Shown here piece by piece: positions 16,931-25,722 of a stretch of DNA of 64,000 nucleotides (positions are counted from its first letter, which is position 1; each line of letters begins with the position of its first letter). The notes below the pieces were generated by a model. It worked only from the letters and a program-made list of their open reading frames with translations, searched no databases and was not told the DNA's origin. The stretch spans positions 1-64,000 of the forward strand of contig DWVJ01000041.1 in assembly GCA_019120315.1 (NCBI GenBank). The letters run 5' to 3'. Origin of the DNA: Candidatus Ruminococcus avistercoris. Lineage in GTDB: Bacteria; Bacillota; Clostridia; Lachnospirales; Lachnospiraceae. The position numbers were made by a program, and so were the translations under genes.

Positions 16931-17841
16931 CCCTGGCCGCCCCCGTCTCTGAACATTTTTACCAGCCGGAACTCATCTTCCTTTTCCCGGTAGCGATAGA
17001 GTCCCACGAACGCCCCGCCGCCGTCGTATACGCGAACCCGGCAGCCATCCTTCAGCCCGGGAACCGGGCGGGGCAGATCACGGCCGTAAAAAGAATTTCC
17101 ATTATACACCCTTTTTTGCAGCGAGGATCCCGCGACAACGGCCGTATCCCGGTCAAACATCTGATCCAGCGGCAGAATCGCTTCCTGTACGCGCCCGCAG
17201 TCTGCCAGCTTTTGGATCTGCTCCAGTGTGCGGCTGTCCTTTACATCGAAACGCCCGACCCGTGTGCGGACCAAAGACTTCATGCAGGCGCCGCAGCCCA
17301 GTTTTTCGCCGATGTCATGGCACAGGGTGCGGATGTAGGTCCCCTTGGAACAGGTAACGGAAAAACGGATTTCCGGAAGATCTGTCTTAAGGATCTCTAT
17401 ACGGTAAAAATGAACCGGCCGGGCTTTTCGTTCCACCGTTTTCCCTTCCCGTGCCAGTTCATACAGTTTCTTTCCATTTACTTTCAAGGCCGAGTACATA
17501 GGCGGAACCTGCATATACTCCCCTTCAAAGGAGCGGATGCAGGATATCGCCTCCTTTTCCGTCACTGCTGGATTAGTCTCCTTTATAACCGTTCCGCTGA
17601 TATCCTGGGTATCGGTGGTAATGCCCAGCCTTAGAACCGCTTCATAGGTTTTGTCTTCTCCCGCCAGCAGCTCGCACAGTTTTGTCGCTTTTCCCAGACA
17701 TACCGGCAGCACGCCTGTCGCATCAGGATCCAGTGTGCCCGTATGTCCGATTTTTTTCATTTTCAGGATGCCCCGCAGCTTCGCCACCACATCGTGGGAA
17801 GTCCAGCCGGCTTCCTTATATACATTAATGATTCCGTTCAT
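16927..17841 (-). CDS. truB: tRNA pseudouridine(55) synthase
   Basis: This 304-residue enzyme makes pseudouridine at position 55 in the T-loop of tRNAs. Motifs are the start GIINVYKEAGWTSHDVVAKLR, the catalytic-Asp segment KKIGHTGTLDPDATGVLPVCLGKA, YEAVLRLGITTDTQD, the VPPMYSALKVNGKKLYELAR segment and GTYIRTLCHDIG. The ATG at 17841 is chosen by homology; the open frame continues 39 codons upstream into nrnA. It starts one base after the nrnA stop. Confidence 0.95.
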   Translation of the reverse strand: MNGIINVYKEAGWTSHDVVAKLRGILKMKKIGHTGTLDPDATGVLPVCLGKATKLCELLAGEDKTYEAVLRLGITTDTQDISGTVIKETNPAVTEKEAISCIRSFEGEYMQVPPMYSALKVNGKKLYELAREGKTVERKARPVHFYRIEILKTDLPEIRFSVTCSKGTYIRTLCHDIGEKLGCGACMKSLVRTRVGRFDVKDSRTLEQIQKLADCGRVQEAILPLDQMFDRDTAVVAGSSLQKRVYNGNSFYGRDLPRPVPGLKDGCRVRVYDGGGAFVGLYRYREKEDEFRLVKMFRDGGGQG

Positions 17842-17842
17842 T

Positions 17843-18808
17843 TCAAACCTTTTCCATACCCAGCTGACGCCTGATCTCCTCCACGATTTTTCCGGTAATC
17901 TCTTCCGGCTTCCCTTCCATGGTGCAGCCGGCTGCCATATAATGGCCGCCCCCGCCAAAGGTCATGGCGATGGCGCTGACGTCCACCTTCCCGTTGGAAC
18001 GCAGACTCACCTTATAGCGATTCTCATCCAGCGCATAGAGAAATACCGCCGCTTCCACGCCTTCCGTCAGCCGCATCTGATTGATAATCCCGTCCAGATC
18101 CCTGGCCTGTACCTTAAACTGCTCCATACACTTTTTGTCCGCCGCGGCGGCAATGCATTTTCCGTCCAGATACAGCTGGCTGTTCATCAGGATATAGCCC
18201 ATCACCCGGTTCTGAGCGTACGACTTTTTATAAAACGAATCCTCTATGATCCTGGTGAAGGGGATATCCTGCTCCATCAGCCACCCGGCAATCTCCATGG
18301 TCTTCGGCGACGTGTTGGAATACTGGAATACCCCGCTGTCGTGAATGATCCCGGTATACAGATCCATCGCCGTCCTGCGGGAAATTTTTTCCCTGTCCAT
18401 CAGAGAAAAGAGTACCTCGCAGGTGGAACTGGCGTCCGGTACAATATGATTTTCATCTGCCAGGCCGGGATTGGTGATGTGATGATCGATGCAGACCGTT
18501 TTTTTCGCTCTTGCAAACAGCTCGCCTGCCGCGCCGATCCTATCAAGGCTGCTGACGTCCAGCAGGATCAGAAGATCACAGGTTTCTCCCGGTTCGGGCA
18601 GGCGGCGGATCTGATCCAGATCCGCCAGATGGCCGAACACCGGGCGCATCTCTTCCAGATATACCTGCGTGCGGATATCGCTGTGGTTATCCCGCAGATA
18701 ATGATATACCGCCATACAGGAACCGACGCAGTCGCCGTCGGGATTCACATGGCCGGCGATGGCCACACTGGCGGCTCCCGTTACCATATCGTCAAGATTC
18801 TTCATCAT
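17843..18808 (-). CDS. nrnA: DHH phosphoesterase, nanoRNase/pAp phosphatase
   Basis: This 321-residue DHH/DHHA1 protein degrades short oligoribonucleotides and/or pAp. Motifs are the N-terminal GHVNPDGDCVGS, LLILLDVSS, the DHH signature CIDHHITN, GIIHDSGVFQYSN, and a C-terminal DHHA1 domain ending in FGGGGHYMAAG. The ATG at 18808 has GAGGAAG upstream; it overlaps the end of rbfA by 17 bp. Its position between rbfA and truB is conserved in Firmicutes. Confidence 0.93.
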   Translation of the reverse strand: MMKNLDDMVTGAASVAIAGHVNPDGDCVGSCMAVYHYLRDNHSDIRTQVYLEEMRPVFGHLADLDQIRRLPEPGETCDLLILLDVSSLDRIGAAGELFARAKKTVCIDHHITNPGLADENHIVPDASSTCEVLFSLMDREKISRRTAMDLYTGIIHDSGVFQYSNTSPKTMEIAGWLMEQDIPFTRIIEDSFYKKSYAQNRVMGYILMNSQLYLDGKCIAAAADKKCMEQFKVQARDLDGIINQMRLTEGVEAAVFLYALDENRYKVSLRSNGKVDVSAIAMTFGGGGHYMAAGCTMEGKPEEITGKIVEEIRRQLGMEKV

Positions 18809-19175
18809 TTTCTTCCTCAGTCTCTCTGATTTCCAGATCCGCAATCTTTTTCGCCATGGTTACTCCGTATTCGATGGAGGTATCCAGCAAAAAGGTAAGC
18901 TGCGGCGTATTGCGCAGGTTCAGATTCTTTGCCAGCATCCGGCGGATATATCCCTCCGCGCTGCGAAGGCCGGCCAGCGTGTCGGCTTTCTCTTCATCTG
19001 TGCCCAGCACGCTGATGTAAACCTTGCAAGTTTTCAGATCCGGCGCAACTTGAGCCCCTGTCACAGAAGTCATCATATGGATCCTGGGATCTTTGATCTC
19101 ACGACGGATAATCTGACTGAGTTCCTTTTGCACTTCCCCGTTGATACGGGTATTTTTTATACTGTTTTTCCTCAT
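18792..19175 (-). CDS. rbfA: 30S ribosome-binding factor A
   Basis: This 127-residue KH-like cold-shock factor helps mature the 16S rRNA 5' end. Motifs are RKNSIKNTRINGEVQKELSQII-type start, the IHMMTSVTGAQVAPDLKTCKVYIS strand region and RNTPQLTFLLDTSIEYG. The ATG at 19175 is chosen because TGAGGAC lies 5 bases upstream and family members begin here; an ATG nine codons earlier lacks a ribosome-binding site. Confidence 0.93.
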   Translation of the reverse strand: MRKNSIKNTRINGEVQKELSQIIRREIKDPRIHMMTSVTGAQVAPDLKTCKVYISVLGTDEEKADTLAGLRSAEGYIRRMLAKNLNLRNTPQLTFLLDTSIEYGVTMAKKIADLEIRETEEENDEES

Positions 19176-19218
19176 ATTGTCCTCACTTGTCCGGGAGGCC
19201 ATCCTTGTGGGAGGATTC

Positions 19219-21846
19219 CTATCTGGGAACCTCCACCATGATATAAGCCTCCACCTGGTCTAACTCCTGAATGTCATTGAATCCTTCAAATACCAGACCG
19301 CATTCGTATCCGGCTTTTACTTCCTTCACATCATCCTTGAATCGTTTCAGGGAAGCCAGCGCGCCGTCGTATACCTGATTTCCTTCGCGGCTGATCCTTA
19401 CCTTGCAGCCCCTCTGGAACACGCCGTCCAATACATAGCTTCCGGCGATGTTGCCCACGCCGGAGGCTTTGAAAATCTGACGGATCTCGCCATGGCCGAT
19501 CACTTTTTCCTCGTATATCGGATCCAGCATACCCTTCATGGCGGCTTCCACATCTTCGATGGCCTGGTAAATCACCTTATACAGACGGATATCCACGCCC
19601 TCCTGCTCGGCAATGGCCTTCGCCGTGGCATCGGGACGCACGTTAAAGCCGATGATGATGGCGTTGGAAGCGGATGCCAGGGTGACGTCTGATTCATTGA
19701 TGGCGCCTACGCCTCCATGGACGATTTTCACCACCACTTCATCGTTGGAAAGTTTCAAAAGACTTTGTTTCACCGCTTCCACAGATCCCTGTACGTCAGC
19801 CTTGACCACGATGCCCAGTTCTTTTAAATTGCCTTCCTGGATCTGATTGAACAGATCATCCAAAGACATTTTGGACTTGGTCTCTTCCAGCAGACGGTTC
19901 CGGTTCTCGGATACGAAGGTGGCCGCAAAGTTTTTCGCTTCTTTGTCGTTTTCTGTCGCTACCAGCACTTCTCCGGCATTTGGCACATCGCCAAGACCGA
20001 GGATCTCCACCGGAGTAGAGGGACCGGCCTCTTTGACTCTGCGTCCCTTGTCGTCCATCATGGCGCGGACCTTTCCGGAGCATGCCCCGGCGGCGATGAA
20101 ATCTCCCACGTGCAGCGTACCTTTCTGCACCAGAATGGTAGCCACAGGTCCCTTCCCCTTATCCAGCTTTGCTTCGATAACCAGACCTCTGGCCTTTCTT
20201 TTGGGATTGGCTTTCAGTTCACAGACTTCTGCCGTCAGCAGGATCATCTCCAGCAGCTCCTCGATCCCCTCGTGGGTATGAGCCGATACGGGCACGAAGA
20301 TCGTACTTCCGCCCCAGTCTTCCGGGATCAGTTCATATTCCGACAGCTCCTGTTTTACCCGCTCCACGTTGGCGTTGGGTTTATCGATCTTATTGATGGC
20401 CACGATGATCTCCACCCCTGCCGCTTTGGCGTGGTTGATAGCCTCGATTGTCTGAGGCATCACGCCGTCGTCCGCAGCCACCACCAAAATGGCGATATCC
20501 GTGGCGTTGGCGCCACGCATACGCATGGCCGTGAAAGCCTCATGGCCCGGTGTATCCAGGAAGGTAATCTTCTGTCCGTTGACCTTGACCATGTATGCGC
20601 CGATGTGCTGGGTGATTCCGCCGGCTTCCCGGTCAGTCACATGAGTATTTCGGATAGCGTCCAGAAGGGAAGTTTTGCCATGATCGACATGACCCATGAC
20701 GCAGACAACCGGCGGTCTTGGCACCAGTGTGCTGGCATCGTCTTCCTCTTCTTTCAGCAGCTCCTCGATCACATCCACTTTCTCTTCCGGCTCGGCAATG
20801 ATATCGTAATCCAGTGCGATCTCCTGTGCCTTTTCAAAATCGATCTCATGGTTGACCGTAACCATGACGCCTTCCATGAACAGTTTTTTTACAATCACGG
20901 AGGGCTGCATCTTCATCTTATCCGCCAGTTCCCGGATGGTCAGCTTCTCCGGAAGCACGATTTCCTTTACCTCAGCTTTCTTCTCTTCCTTGTGCTGATG
21001 TACCGGTTTTTGCAGCGCCTTTGGCAGTCTCGCCTGCTGACGGAATCCCTGGTTGGGGCGTCTGCCGCCTTTTTGACGGTCGCCGCCGAATTTATCCTTC
21101 GCTTTTTCTTTTTCTTTCTCTTTTTCCTTGTCTTTTCTCAGATCACGGGAGGGCTTTTGCATCATGGACGTATCCACCGCATCCGCCTGCTGTTTTCTGC
21201 CGCCGGATTTTCTTCCCTCTGATCCATTTCTGCGGGAATCTCTTCCCTCTTTTGTATCCCGGTCTTTATCCCGTTCCCGGTCTGCCTGGAACCGCCTTGG
21301 ACTGTCGCTGCGCGGCGGACGCTGATTTGTCCCCTGACTGTTCCTTTGACGTCCCTTGTTTTCTGTTTCCTGAGTCTGGGCAGGTTTCCCATGGGCGGGC
21401 GATGAACCGGTTCTTCCTCCCGCATTTCCTGCTGCCGGACGGGAGGTCTCCTTATTTTGCGCAGCTTTTGCCGCCGCGTTCTCCGCTGCCGGACGGGCCG
21501 GACGCTGGGAAGGTTTTCCATCTGCAGCCGGCTTTCCCTTTCTGGAATCAGAACGTTTTCCCCTTCCCAGATTTTTTCCTTCCGGCGTTTTGGCATTCTG
21601 GGGCCGGAACACCTGGATAATATTGGATTTTTTCTTCGGCTTTGCCTCTGTACGTCCCTCTTCCTTCTTTTCGTTTTTCATATTCTTATCTTTATCAAAT
21701 GTCTCTCTCAATAACTTCTCCTCCGCTTCTTTCAAAGAACTCATATGACTTCGGACCTCGATCCCGTGATCCTTTAAAAATGTGATGACTTCTTTGTTGG
21801 TTTTTCCTATTTCCCTGGCAATTTCATGCACTCTGATTCCCGGCAT
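19219..21846 (-). CDS. infB: translation initiation factor IF-2
   Basis: This 875-residue GTPase delivers initiator tRNA. It has an N-terminal IF2_N domain ([22 protein letters not shown]), a long low-complexity Lys/Arg/Gly/Glu linker (about 50-290, with a [13 protein letters not shown] run), a second IF2_N-like segment ([23 protein letters not shown]), then the G domain with [12 protein letters not shown] at about 385 (G1), DTPGHEAF (G3) and NKID (G4), and domains II-IV ending in YIMVEVPR. It overlaps the ylxQ gene by 40 bp, with AGGTGG before the ATG. Confidence 0.96.
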   Translation of the reverse strand: MPGIRVHEIAREIGKTNKEVITFLKDHGIEVRSHMSSLKEAEEKLLRETFDKDKNMKNEKKEEGRTEAKPKKKSNIIQVFRPQNAKTPEGKNLGRGKRSDSRKGKPAADGKPSQRPARPAAENAAAKAAQNKETSRPAAGNAGGRTGSSPAHGKPAQTQETENKGRQRNSQGTNQRPPRSDSPRRFQADRERDKDRDTKEGRDSRRNGSEGRKSGGRKQQADAVDTSMMQKPSRDLRKDKEKEKEKEKAKDKFGGDRQKGGRRPNQGFRQQARLPKALQKPVHQHKEEKKAEVKEIVLPEKLTIRELADKMKMQPSVIVKKLFMEGVMVTVNHEIDFEKAQEIALDYDIIAEPEEKVDVIEELLKEEEDDASTLVPRPPVVCVMGHVDHGKTSLLDAIRNTHVTDREAGGITQHIGAYMVKVNGQKITFLDTPGHEAFTAMRMRGANATDIAILVVAADDGVMPQTIEAINHAKAAGVEIIVAINKIDKPNANVERVKQELSEYELIPEDWGGSTIFVPVSAHTHEGIEELLEMILLTAEVCELKANPKRKARGLVIEAKLDKGKGPVATILVQKGTLHVGDFIAAGACSGKVRAMMDDKGRRVKEAGPSTPVEILGLGDVPNAGEVLVATENDKEAKNFAATFVSENRNRLLEETKSKMSLDDLFNQIQEGNLKELGIVVKADVQGSVEAVKQSLLKLSNDEVVVKIVHGGVGAINESDVTLASASNAIIIGFNVRPDATAKAIAEQEGVDIRLYKVIYQAIEDVEAAMKGMLDPIYEEKVIGHGEIRQIFKASGVGNIAGSYVLDGVFQRGCKVRISREGNQVYDGALASLKRFKDDVKEVKAGYECGLVFEGFNDIQELDQVEAYIMVEVPR

Positions 21847-22193
21847 TTTACCACCTGACCTTTCTGTTCAGCTATTTTGGGATCCGCCACGTTTTCCATC
21901 TGTTTCTCAACGGCTCTGCCCAGATTTTCATCCAGGAGTGCAAGGGACGCCCGGAATTCTTTTCCGATGGCTTTCCCAAGAGCTGCCTTTTCTCCAAAAA
22001 AGTAACAGGGTACCTTGTAATAGGCGCACATATTCAAAAACTTCTTTTTCGTATTGCCGGAAGCCTCTTCAGCCACCAGTACCAGGTACGCTTTCCCGGT
22101 CTTAACCGCTTTTTCCGTAGAAAATTCCCCGCTGGCCACCTTGCCCGCTTTCGCCGCCAGCCCCAGAAGGGAAAGCAGTTTACGTTCGTTCAA
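21807..22193 (-). CDS. ylxQ: L7Ae/L30e-family RNA-binding protein YlxQ
   Basis: This 128-residue protein begins with the L7Ae-type segment [18 protein letters not shown], followed by [16 protein letters not shown] and [17 protein letters not shown], which mark the kink-turn-binding YlxQ family. A C-terminal tail beyond residue 100 is specific and overlaps infB. It sits between rnpM and infB as in other Firmicutes and overlaps rnpM by 14 bp. The exact RNA target is not settled as far as I know. Confidence 0.9.
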   Translation of the reverse strand: MNERKLLSLLGLAAKAGKVASGEFSTEKAVKTGKAYLVLVAEEASGNTKKKFLNMCAYYKVPCYFFGEKAALGKAIGKEFRASLALLDENLGRAVEKQMENVADPKIAEQKGQVVKCRESECMKLPGK

Positions 22194-22458
22194 TATGATC
22201 CAGCTCCTCTTTCAGGGCGTTGTAGACTTCCGGCGGAATCGCCGTTTTTAAAGACCGCTCCAGCCCTTTATTTTTTATGGCCTTATCCAGGCATTCCCTG
22301 GAAAAGCAAAGATAAGCGCCCCGGCCGTTCTTTCTGCCTGTGGCATCCAGCACGATTTCATCCTCCGGCGTTTTTAAGACGCGTATCATTTCTTTTTTAT
22401 TCTTCATCTCCTGGCATCCCGTACACTTTCGCATCGGAACTTTCATTTTCTTCATCAT
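22180..22458 (-). CDS. rnpM: YlxR/RnpM family RNA-binding protein
   Basis: This 92-residue YlxR-family (DUF448) protein has the PMRKCTGCQEMKNKKEMIRV start, then GRKNGRGAYLCFSRECLDKA. The family was recently named RnpM because the B. subtilis member binds RNase P RNA. It starts inside the 3' end of nusA (61-bp overlap) with AGAGGA about 8 bases upstream, so translation is coupled to nusA. Confidence 0.92.
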   Translation of the reverse strand: MMKKMKVPMRKCTGCQEMKNKKEMIRVLKTPEDEIVLDATGRKNGRGAYLCFSRECLDKAIKNKGLERSLKTAIPPEVYNALKEELDHIERT

Positions 22459-23569
22459 AGTTTATATCCTCTTGTTCGAACTCTTCGTCGTCATACTCCT
22501 CATCGTACTCTTCCATCTCGTCGAACAATCCTGCCTCTCTGGCCTGTGTCTCACTCTTGATATCAATCTTATAGCCGGTCAGGCGGGCTGCCAGACGGGC
22601 GTTCTGTCCTTCTTTTCCGATCGCCAGCGACAGCTGATAATCCGGTACGATCACCTGGGCTGTCTTTTCATCGGGATCCGCCATGACGGAAATTACCTTA
22701 GCCGGGCTTAAGGCGTTCTCGATCAGGAAGGCCGGATTGTCATCCCAATTGATGATATCGATTTTTTCTCCCCGCAGCTCTTCCACGATGGCGTTCACCC
22801 TGGCTCCGTTCATTCCCACGCAGGCGCCTACCGGATCCACATCGGGATCATTGGACCACACGGCAATCTTGGTACGGGATCCGGCTTCTCTGGCAATGCT
22901 TCGGATTTCCACAATGCCGTCCCTTACTTCCGTCACCTCGGACTCAAAGAGACGTTTTACCAGCTCCGGATGGGTCCTGGAAACCTGGATCTTCGGTCCC
23001 TTGGGGGTATCCTTAACCTCCAGCACGTAGACCTTGATCCGCTCTGTGGGCCGGAAATGCTCCGTCTTTACCTGTTCGGATTCACTTAAGATGCCGTCCA
23101 CTTTACCCAGATTCACGCTGATATTTCTGCCCAGATTTCTCTGTACAATACCGGTAACCACATCTTTTTCTTTCTCAAAATATTCATTGTAAAGAACTTT
23201 GCGTTCCTCCTCGCGGATCTTCTGCAAAATCACGTTTTTGGCATTCTGGGTAGCGATCCGCCCAAACTCTTTGGATTTGATTTCCACATTGACCACATCG
23301 CCCAGCTCATACTTGGAATCCAGCATCTTCGCATTGGCCAGGCTGATTTCCATCACCGGATCCTCCACTTCCTCCACCACGGTTTTCTCCGCGTACACGC
23401 CGAAGTCGCAGGTATCCGGATCAATGTTTACCTTCACATTGTCCGCTTTTCCGAAGTGGTTTTTGCATGCCTGGATCAATGACTGTTCGATGGCCTCCAG
23501 CAGCGTATCCTTGCTGATATTTTTCTCCTGCTCCAGAATATTCAACGCTTCCAGTAACTCTGTGTTCAT
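22397..23569 (-). CDS. nusA: transcription termination/antitermination factor NusA
   Basis: This 390-residue factor modulates RNA polymerase pausing. It has the N-terminal polymerase-binding domain, an S1 domain (KDVVTGIVQRNLGRNISVNLG), and two KH domains with AREAGSRTKIAV, DPVGACVGMNGARVNAIVEEL and SLAIGKEGQNARLAARLTGYKIDI. It ends in a very acidic tail (EEYDEEYDDEEFEQ) of about 30 residues rather than the AR repeats of proteobacterial NusA. It is the second gene of the rimP-ribF operon. Confidence 0.95.
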   Translation of the reverse strand: MNTELLEALNILEQEKNISKDTLLEAIEQSLIQACKNHFGKADNVKVNIDPDTCDFGVYAEKTVVEEVEDPVMEISLANAKMLDSKYELGDVVNVEIKSKEFGRIATQNAKNVILQKIREEERKVLYNEYFEKEKDVVTGIVQRNLGRNISVNLGKVDGILSESEQVKTEHFRPTERIKVYVLEVKDTPKGPKIQVSRTHPELVKRLFESEVTEVRDGIVEIRSIAREAGSRTKIAVWSNDPDVDPVGACVGMNGARVNAIVEELRGEKIDIINWDDNPAFLIENALSPAKVISVMADPDEKTAQVIVPDYQLSLAIGKEGQNARLAARLTGYKIDIKSETQAREAGLFDEMEEYDEEYDDEEFEQEDINYDEENESSDAKVYGMPGDEE

Positions 23570-23593
23570 TTTTCTTTTTTCCTCCTAACTGTT

Positions 23594-24061
23594 TCAAAAG
23601 TCAAACGCAAGACGTATCAATGCAATTTCATTTTTCCGGAAGGTTTTTTCTTCCCCGTTCTCTTCTTTTACGGTCACACTGTTACTATCATATGCGGTCA
23701 GTATACCGTAGAATTCTTTCTGTCCGCCGACGGCACGGTAGGTGCGGATCTCCAGCTCCTTTCCCATGCTTCTTTCGTAATCCTTCTCCTTCTTCAGAGG
23801 GCGTCCCAGTCCAGGAGAACTCACTTCCATAATATAGGAATCTTCGATAAAATCTTCCCGGTCCAGCACGTCGCTGAAGGCACGGCTGACCAGCTCGCAG
23901 TCATCGATGGTGATCCCGCCTTCTTTGTCGATATAAGCCCTTAAATACCAGGTTCCTCCTTCTTTGACGTACTCCACGTCCACCAGTTCAAATCCCTGCT
24001 CCTGCACGATCGGCTCCAGCAGCGCGGCGGCCTTTTCCTCATAACTTTCCCTTTTACTCAC
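23594..24061 (-). CDS. rimP: ribosome maturation factor RimP
   Basis: This 155-residue protein helps 30S assembly. Motifs are LLEPIVQEQGFELVDVEYVKEG, LRAYIDKEGGITIDDCELVSRA and VSSPGLGRPLKKEKDY. The start is a GTG with AGGG about 8 bases upstream. The GTG lies inside a four-codon frame (ATG AAA CGT GAG TAA) on the same strand, described separately. It begins the classical operon rimP-nusA-rnpM-ylxQ-infB-rbfA-nrnA-truB-ribF. Confidence 0.93.
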   Translation of the reverse strand: MSKRESYEEKAAALLEPIVQEQGFELVDVEYVKEGGTWYLRAYIDKEGGITIDDCELVSRAFSDVLDREDFIEDSYIMEVSSPGLGRPLKKEKDYERSMGKELEIRTYRAVGGQKEFYGILTAYDSNSVTVKEENGEEKTFRKNEIALIRLAFDF

Positions 24062-24102
24062 GTTTCATCCCTGCCTTTTTGCCTTATATTTTTTCCGCCA
24101 TA

Positions 24103-24131
24103 TAAAAGAGCGGGCTCTTGCAAGCCCACTC
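24103..24131 (-). terminator. rho-independent terminator of glnA
   Basis: A 9-bp stem (GAGTGGGCT/AGCCCGCTC with one G-T pair, 24108-24116 with 24123-24131) is followed by TTTTA on the minus strand, about 70 bases past the glnA stop and before rimP. Confidence 0.75.
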
Positions 24132-24200
24132 TCAGATTAGTCTTTATAATAAATCCTGTTTATTGTAACACTTCTTTTGGTAAAATGCAAGGTGCTTTTC

Positions 24201-25628
24201 TTACAGATCATAGTAAGCTTCAAATTCCGCCGGATGGGGAATCTGAGAAATGCGCAGCGCTTCCTCCCGCTTGCGTTTCAGCCATATCTCGATCAGGCGG
24301 GTCGGGAACACGCCGCCTGCCGTGAGGTAATCGTGATCCGCTTCCAGGGCGTCCAGCGCTTCCTCCAGGCTTCTTGGCAAAGAAGAGATTTTCTTTTTCT
24401 CCTCCTCTGAAAGCTCATAGAGATTACAGTCATAGGGACCCCAGCCTTCCTTCGCGGGATCGATCTGATTGCGGATGCCGTCCAGACCGGCCATCAAAAT
24501 CGCCGCGTAAGCGTAATAGGGATTGCAGGTGGCGTCCGGATTGCGCAGTTCGAACCGTTTTTTATCCGGCGACTTTGCATAGGCCGGAATCCGGATCACC
24601 GCGCTTCTGTTGGATGTGGCGTATCCGATGGTCACCGGCGCTTCAAACCCGGGTACCAGACGTTTGAAGGAGTTGGTGGAGGGATTGGTAAAAGCGCAAA
24701 GAGACGATACGTGCTTCAAAAGGCCGCCCATGAAATAGTGGGCCGTCCTGCTAAGGCCGGAGTAACCGTCTTTATCGTAAAATATCGGCTGTCCATCCTT
24801 TTTCAGCAGCATATGCACATGCATGCCGTTGCCCGCCTCCTGATAGATGGGTTTGGGCATGAAGGTGGCTGTCCGTCCGTCCTGCACCGCCGCGTTTTTG
24901 ATCACATATTTGATGATCATGGTCTTGTCTGCCATATCCACCATATCGCCCAGTTCCACCTCGATCTCCATCTGGCCGGAGCCTCCCACCTCGTGATGAT
25001 GGTATTTGACGTCAACGCCCCAATCCTCCAGCAGGATGCACATTTTGCTGCGCAGGCTGTAGGCGACATCGTGAGGCGCCCCGATGTGGTAACCGCCATG
25101 TCCCTTCACCTGAAAGCCTCCGTTGTCCGGGCTTTCCTTTCCGCTGTTCCAGGCAGCCTGCCTGGTGTCCACGGCGTAGCCGCTTCTTTGCGGCGTCACT
25201 TCGTACCGGACATGATCCAGGAGATGGAACTCAAACTCGGGACCGATCAGCATCTCATCGGCAACCCCCAGCTCTTTCATATACTCCATGGCCCGCAGGC
25301 TGACATTTCTGGGATACTGATCGAAGGGTTTATTCTCCTCACCGATCACGCACACATCGCCGCACATGGTCAGCGTGGGCACCTCGGCAAAGGGATCCAC
25401 CACAGCCGTGTCCGGATCCGGGATGAAAACCATATCGCTTTTCTCCACCGGCGCATAGCCGTAATTGGAGCCGTCAAAACCAATCCCGTACACGAAGATA
25501 TCCTCGTCGAACCGCTCCACGGGAATGGTGATGTGTCTCCACCGGCCGTCCAGATCGGTCATTTTGAAATCGATCATCCGGATGCCTTTTTCCTGGCACA
25601 TTTTCTTCATCTCATCGCTTTTTTTCAT
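24201..25628 (-). CDS. glnA: glutamine synthetase, type I
   Basis: This 475-residue GS-I makes glutamine from glutamate, ammonia and ATP. Motifs are GFDGSNYGY near the N terminus, GPEFEFHLLD (metal Glu), the HHHEVGGSGQMEIEVELGD segment, GNGMHVHMLL, the NPSTNSFKRLVPGFEAPV flap and ELRNPDATCNPYYAYAAILMAGLDGI. The stretch NLYELSEEE carries a Tyr at the position used for adenylylation in GS-I-beta enzymes; whether it is modified here is unknown. It is flanked by its own promoter and terminator. No glnR or adenylyltransferase gene is in the window. Confidence 0.95.
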   Translation of the reverse strand: MKKSDEMKKMCQEKGIRMIDFKMTDLDGRWRHITIPVERFDEDIFVYGIGFDGSNYGYAPVEKSDMVFIPDPDTAVVDPFAEVPTLTMCGDVCVIGEENKPFDQYPRNVSLRAMEYMKELGVADEMLIGPEFEFHLLDHVRYEVTPQRSGYAVDTRQAAWNSGKESPDNGGFQVKGHGGYHIGAPHDVAYSLRSKMCILLEDWGVDVKYHHHEVGGSGQMEIEVELGDMVDMADKTMIIKYVIKNAAVQDGRTATFMPKPIYQEAGNGMHVHMLLKKDGQPIFYDKDGYSGLSRTAHYFMGGLLKHVSSLCAFTNPSTNSFKRLVPGFEAPVTIGYATSNRSAVIRIPAYAKSPDKKRFELRNPDATCNPYYAYAAILMAGLDGIRNQIDPAKEGWGPYDCNLYELSEEEKKKISSLPRSLEEALDALEADHDYLTAGGVFPTRLIEIWLKRKREEALRISQIPHPAEFEAYYDL

Positions 25629-25660
25629 ACAGTGCTACCCCCATATCTTTTGGTGCCTCC

Positions 25661-25688
25661 ATTATACCAAAAGCCTGCGAAAATTGCA
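25661..25688 (-). promoter_or_regulatory. promoter of glnA
   Basis: On the minus strand an extended -10 (TGG TATAAT, hexamer 25666-25661) follows a weak -35 (TGCAAT, 25688-25683) with a 16-bp spacer. Confidence 0.55.
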
Positions 25689-25722
25689 CTGGCAAGATAC
25701 AAAATCGATATCTTCACGGAAC

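Noticed and set aside
17651-18829. 392-residue open frame on the plus strand
   Set aside because: Antisense to truB and nrnA, both well supported; no start signal.
20110-21222. 370-residue open frame on the plus strand
   Set aside because: Antisense to infB with no recognisable motif; infB is certain.
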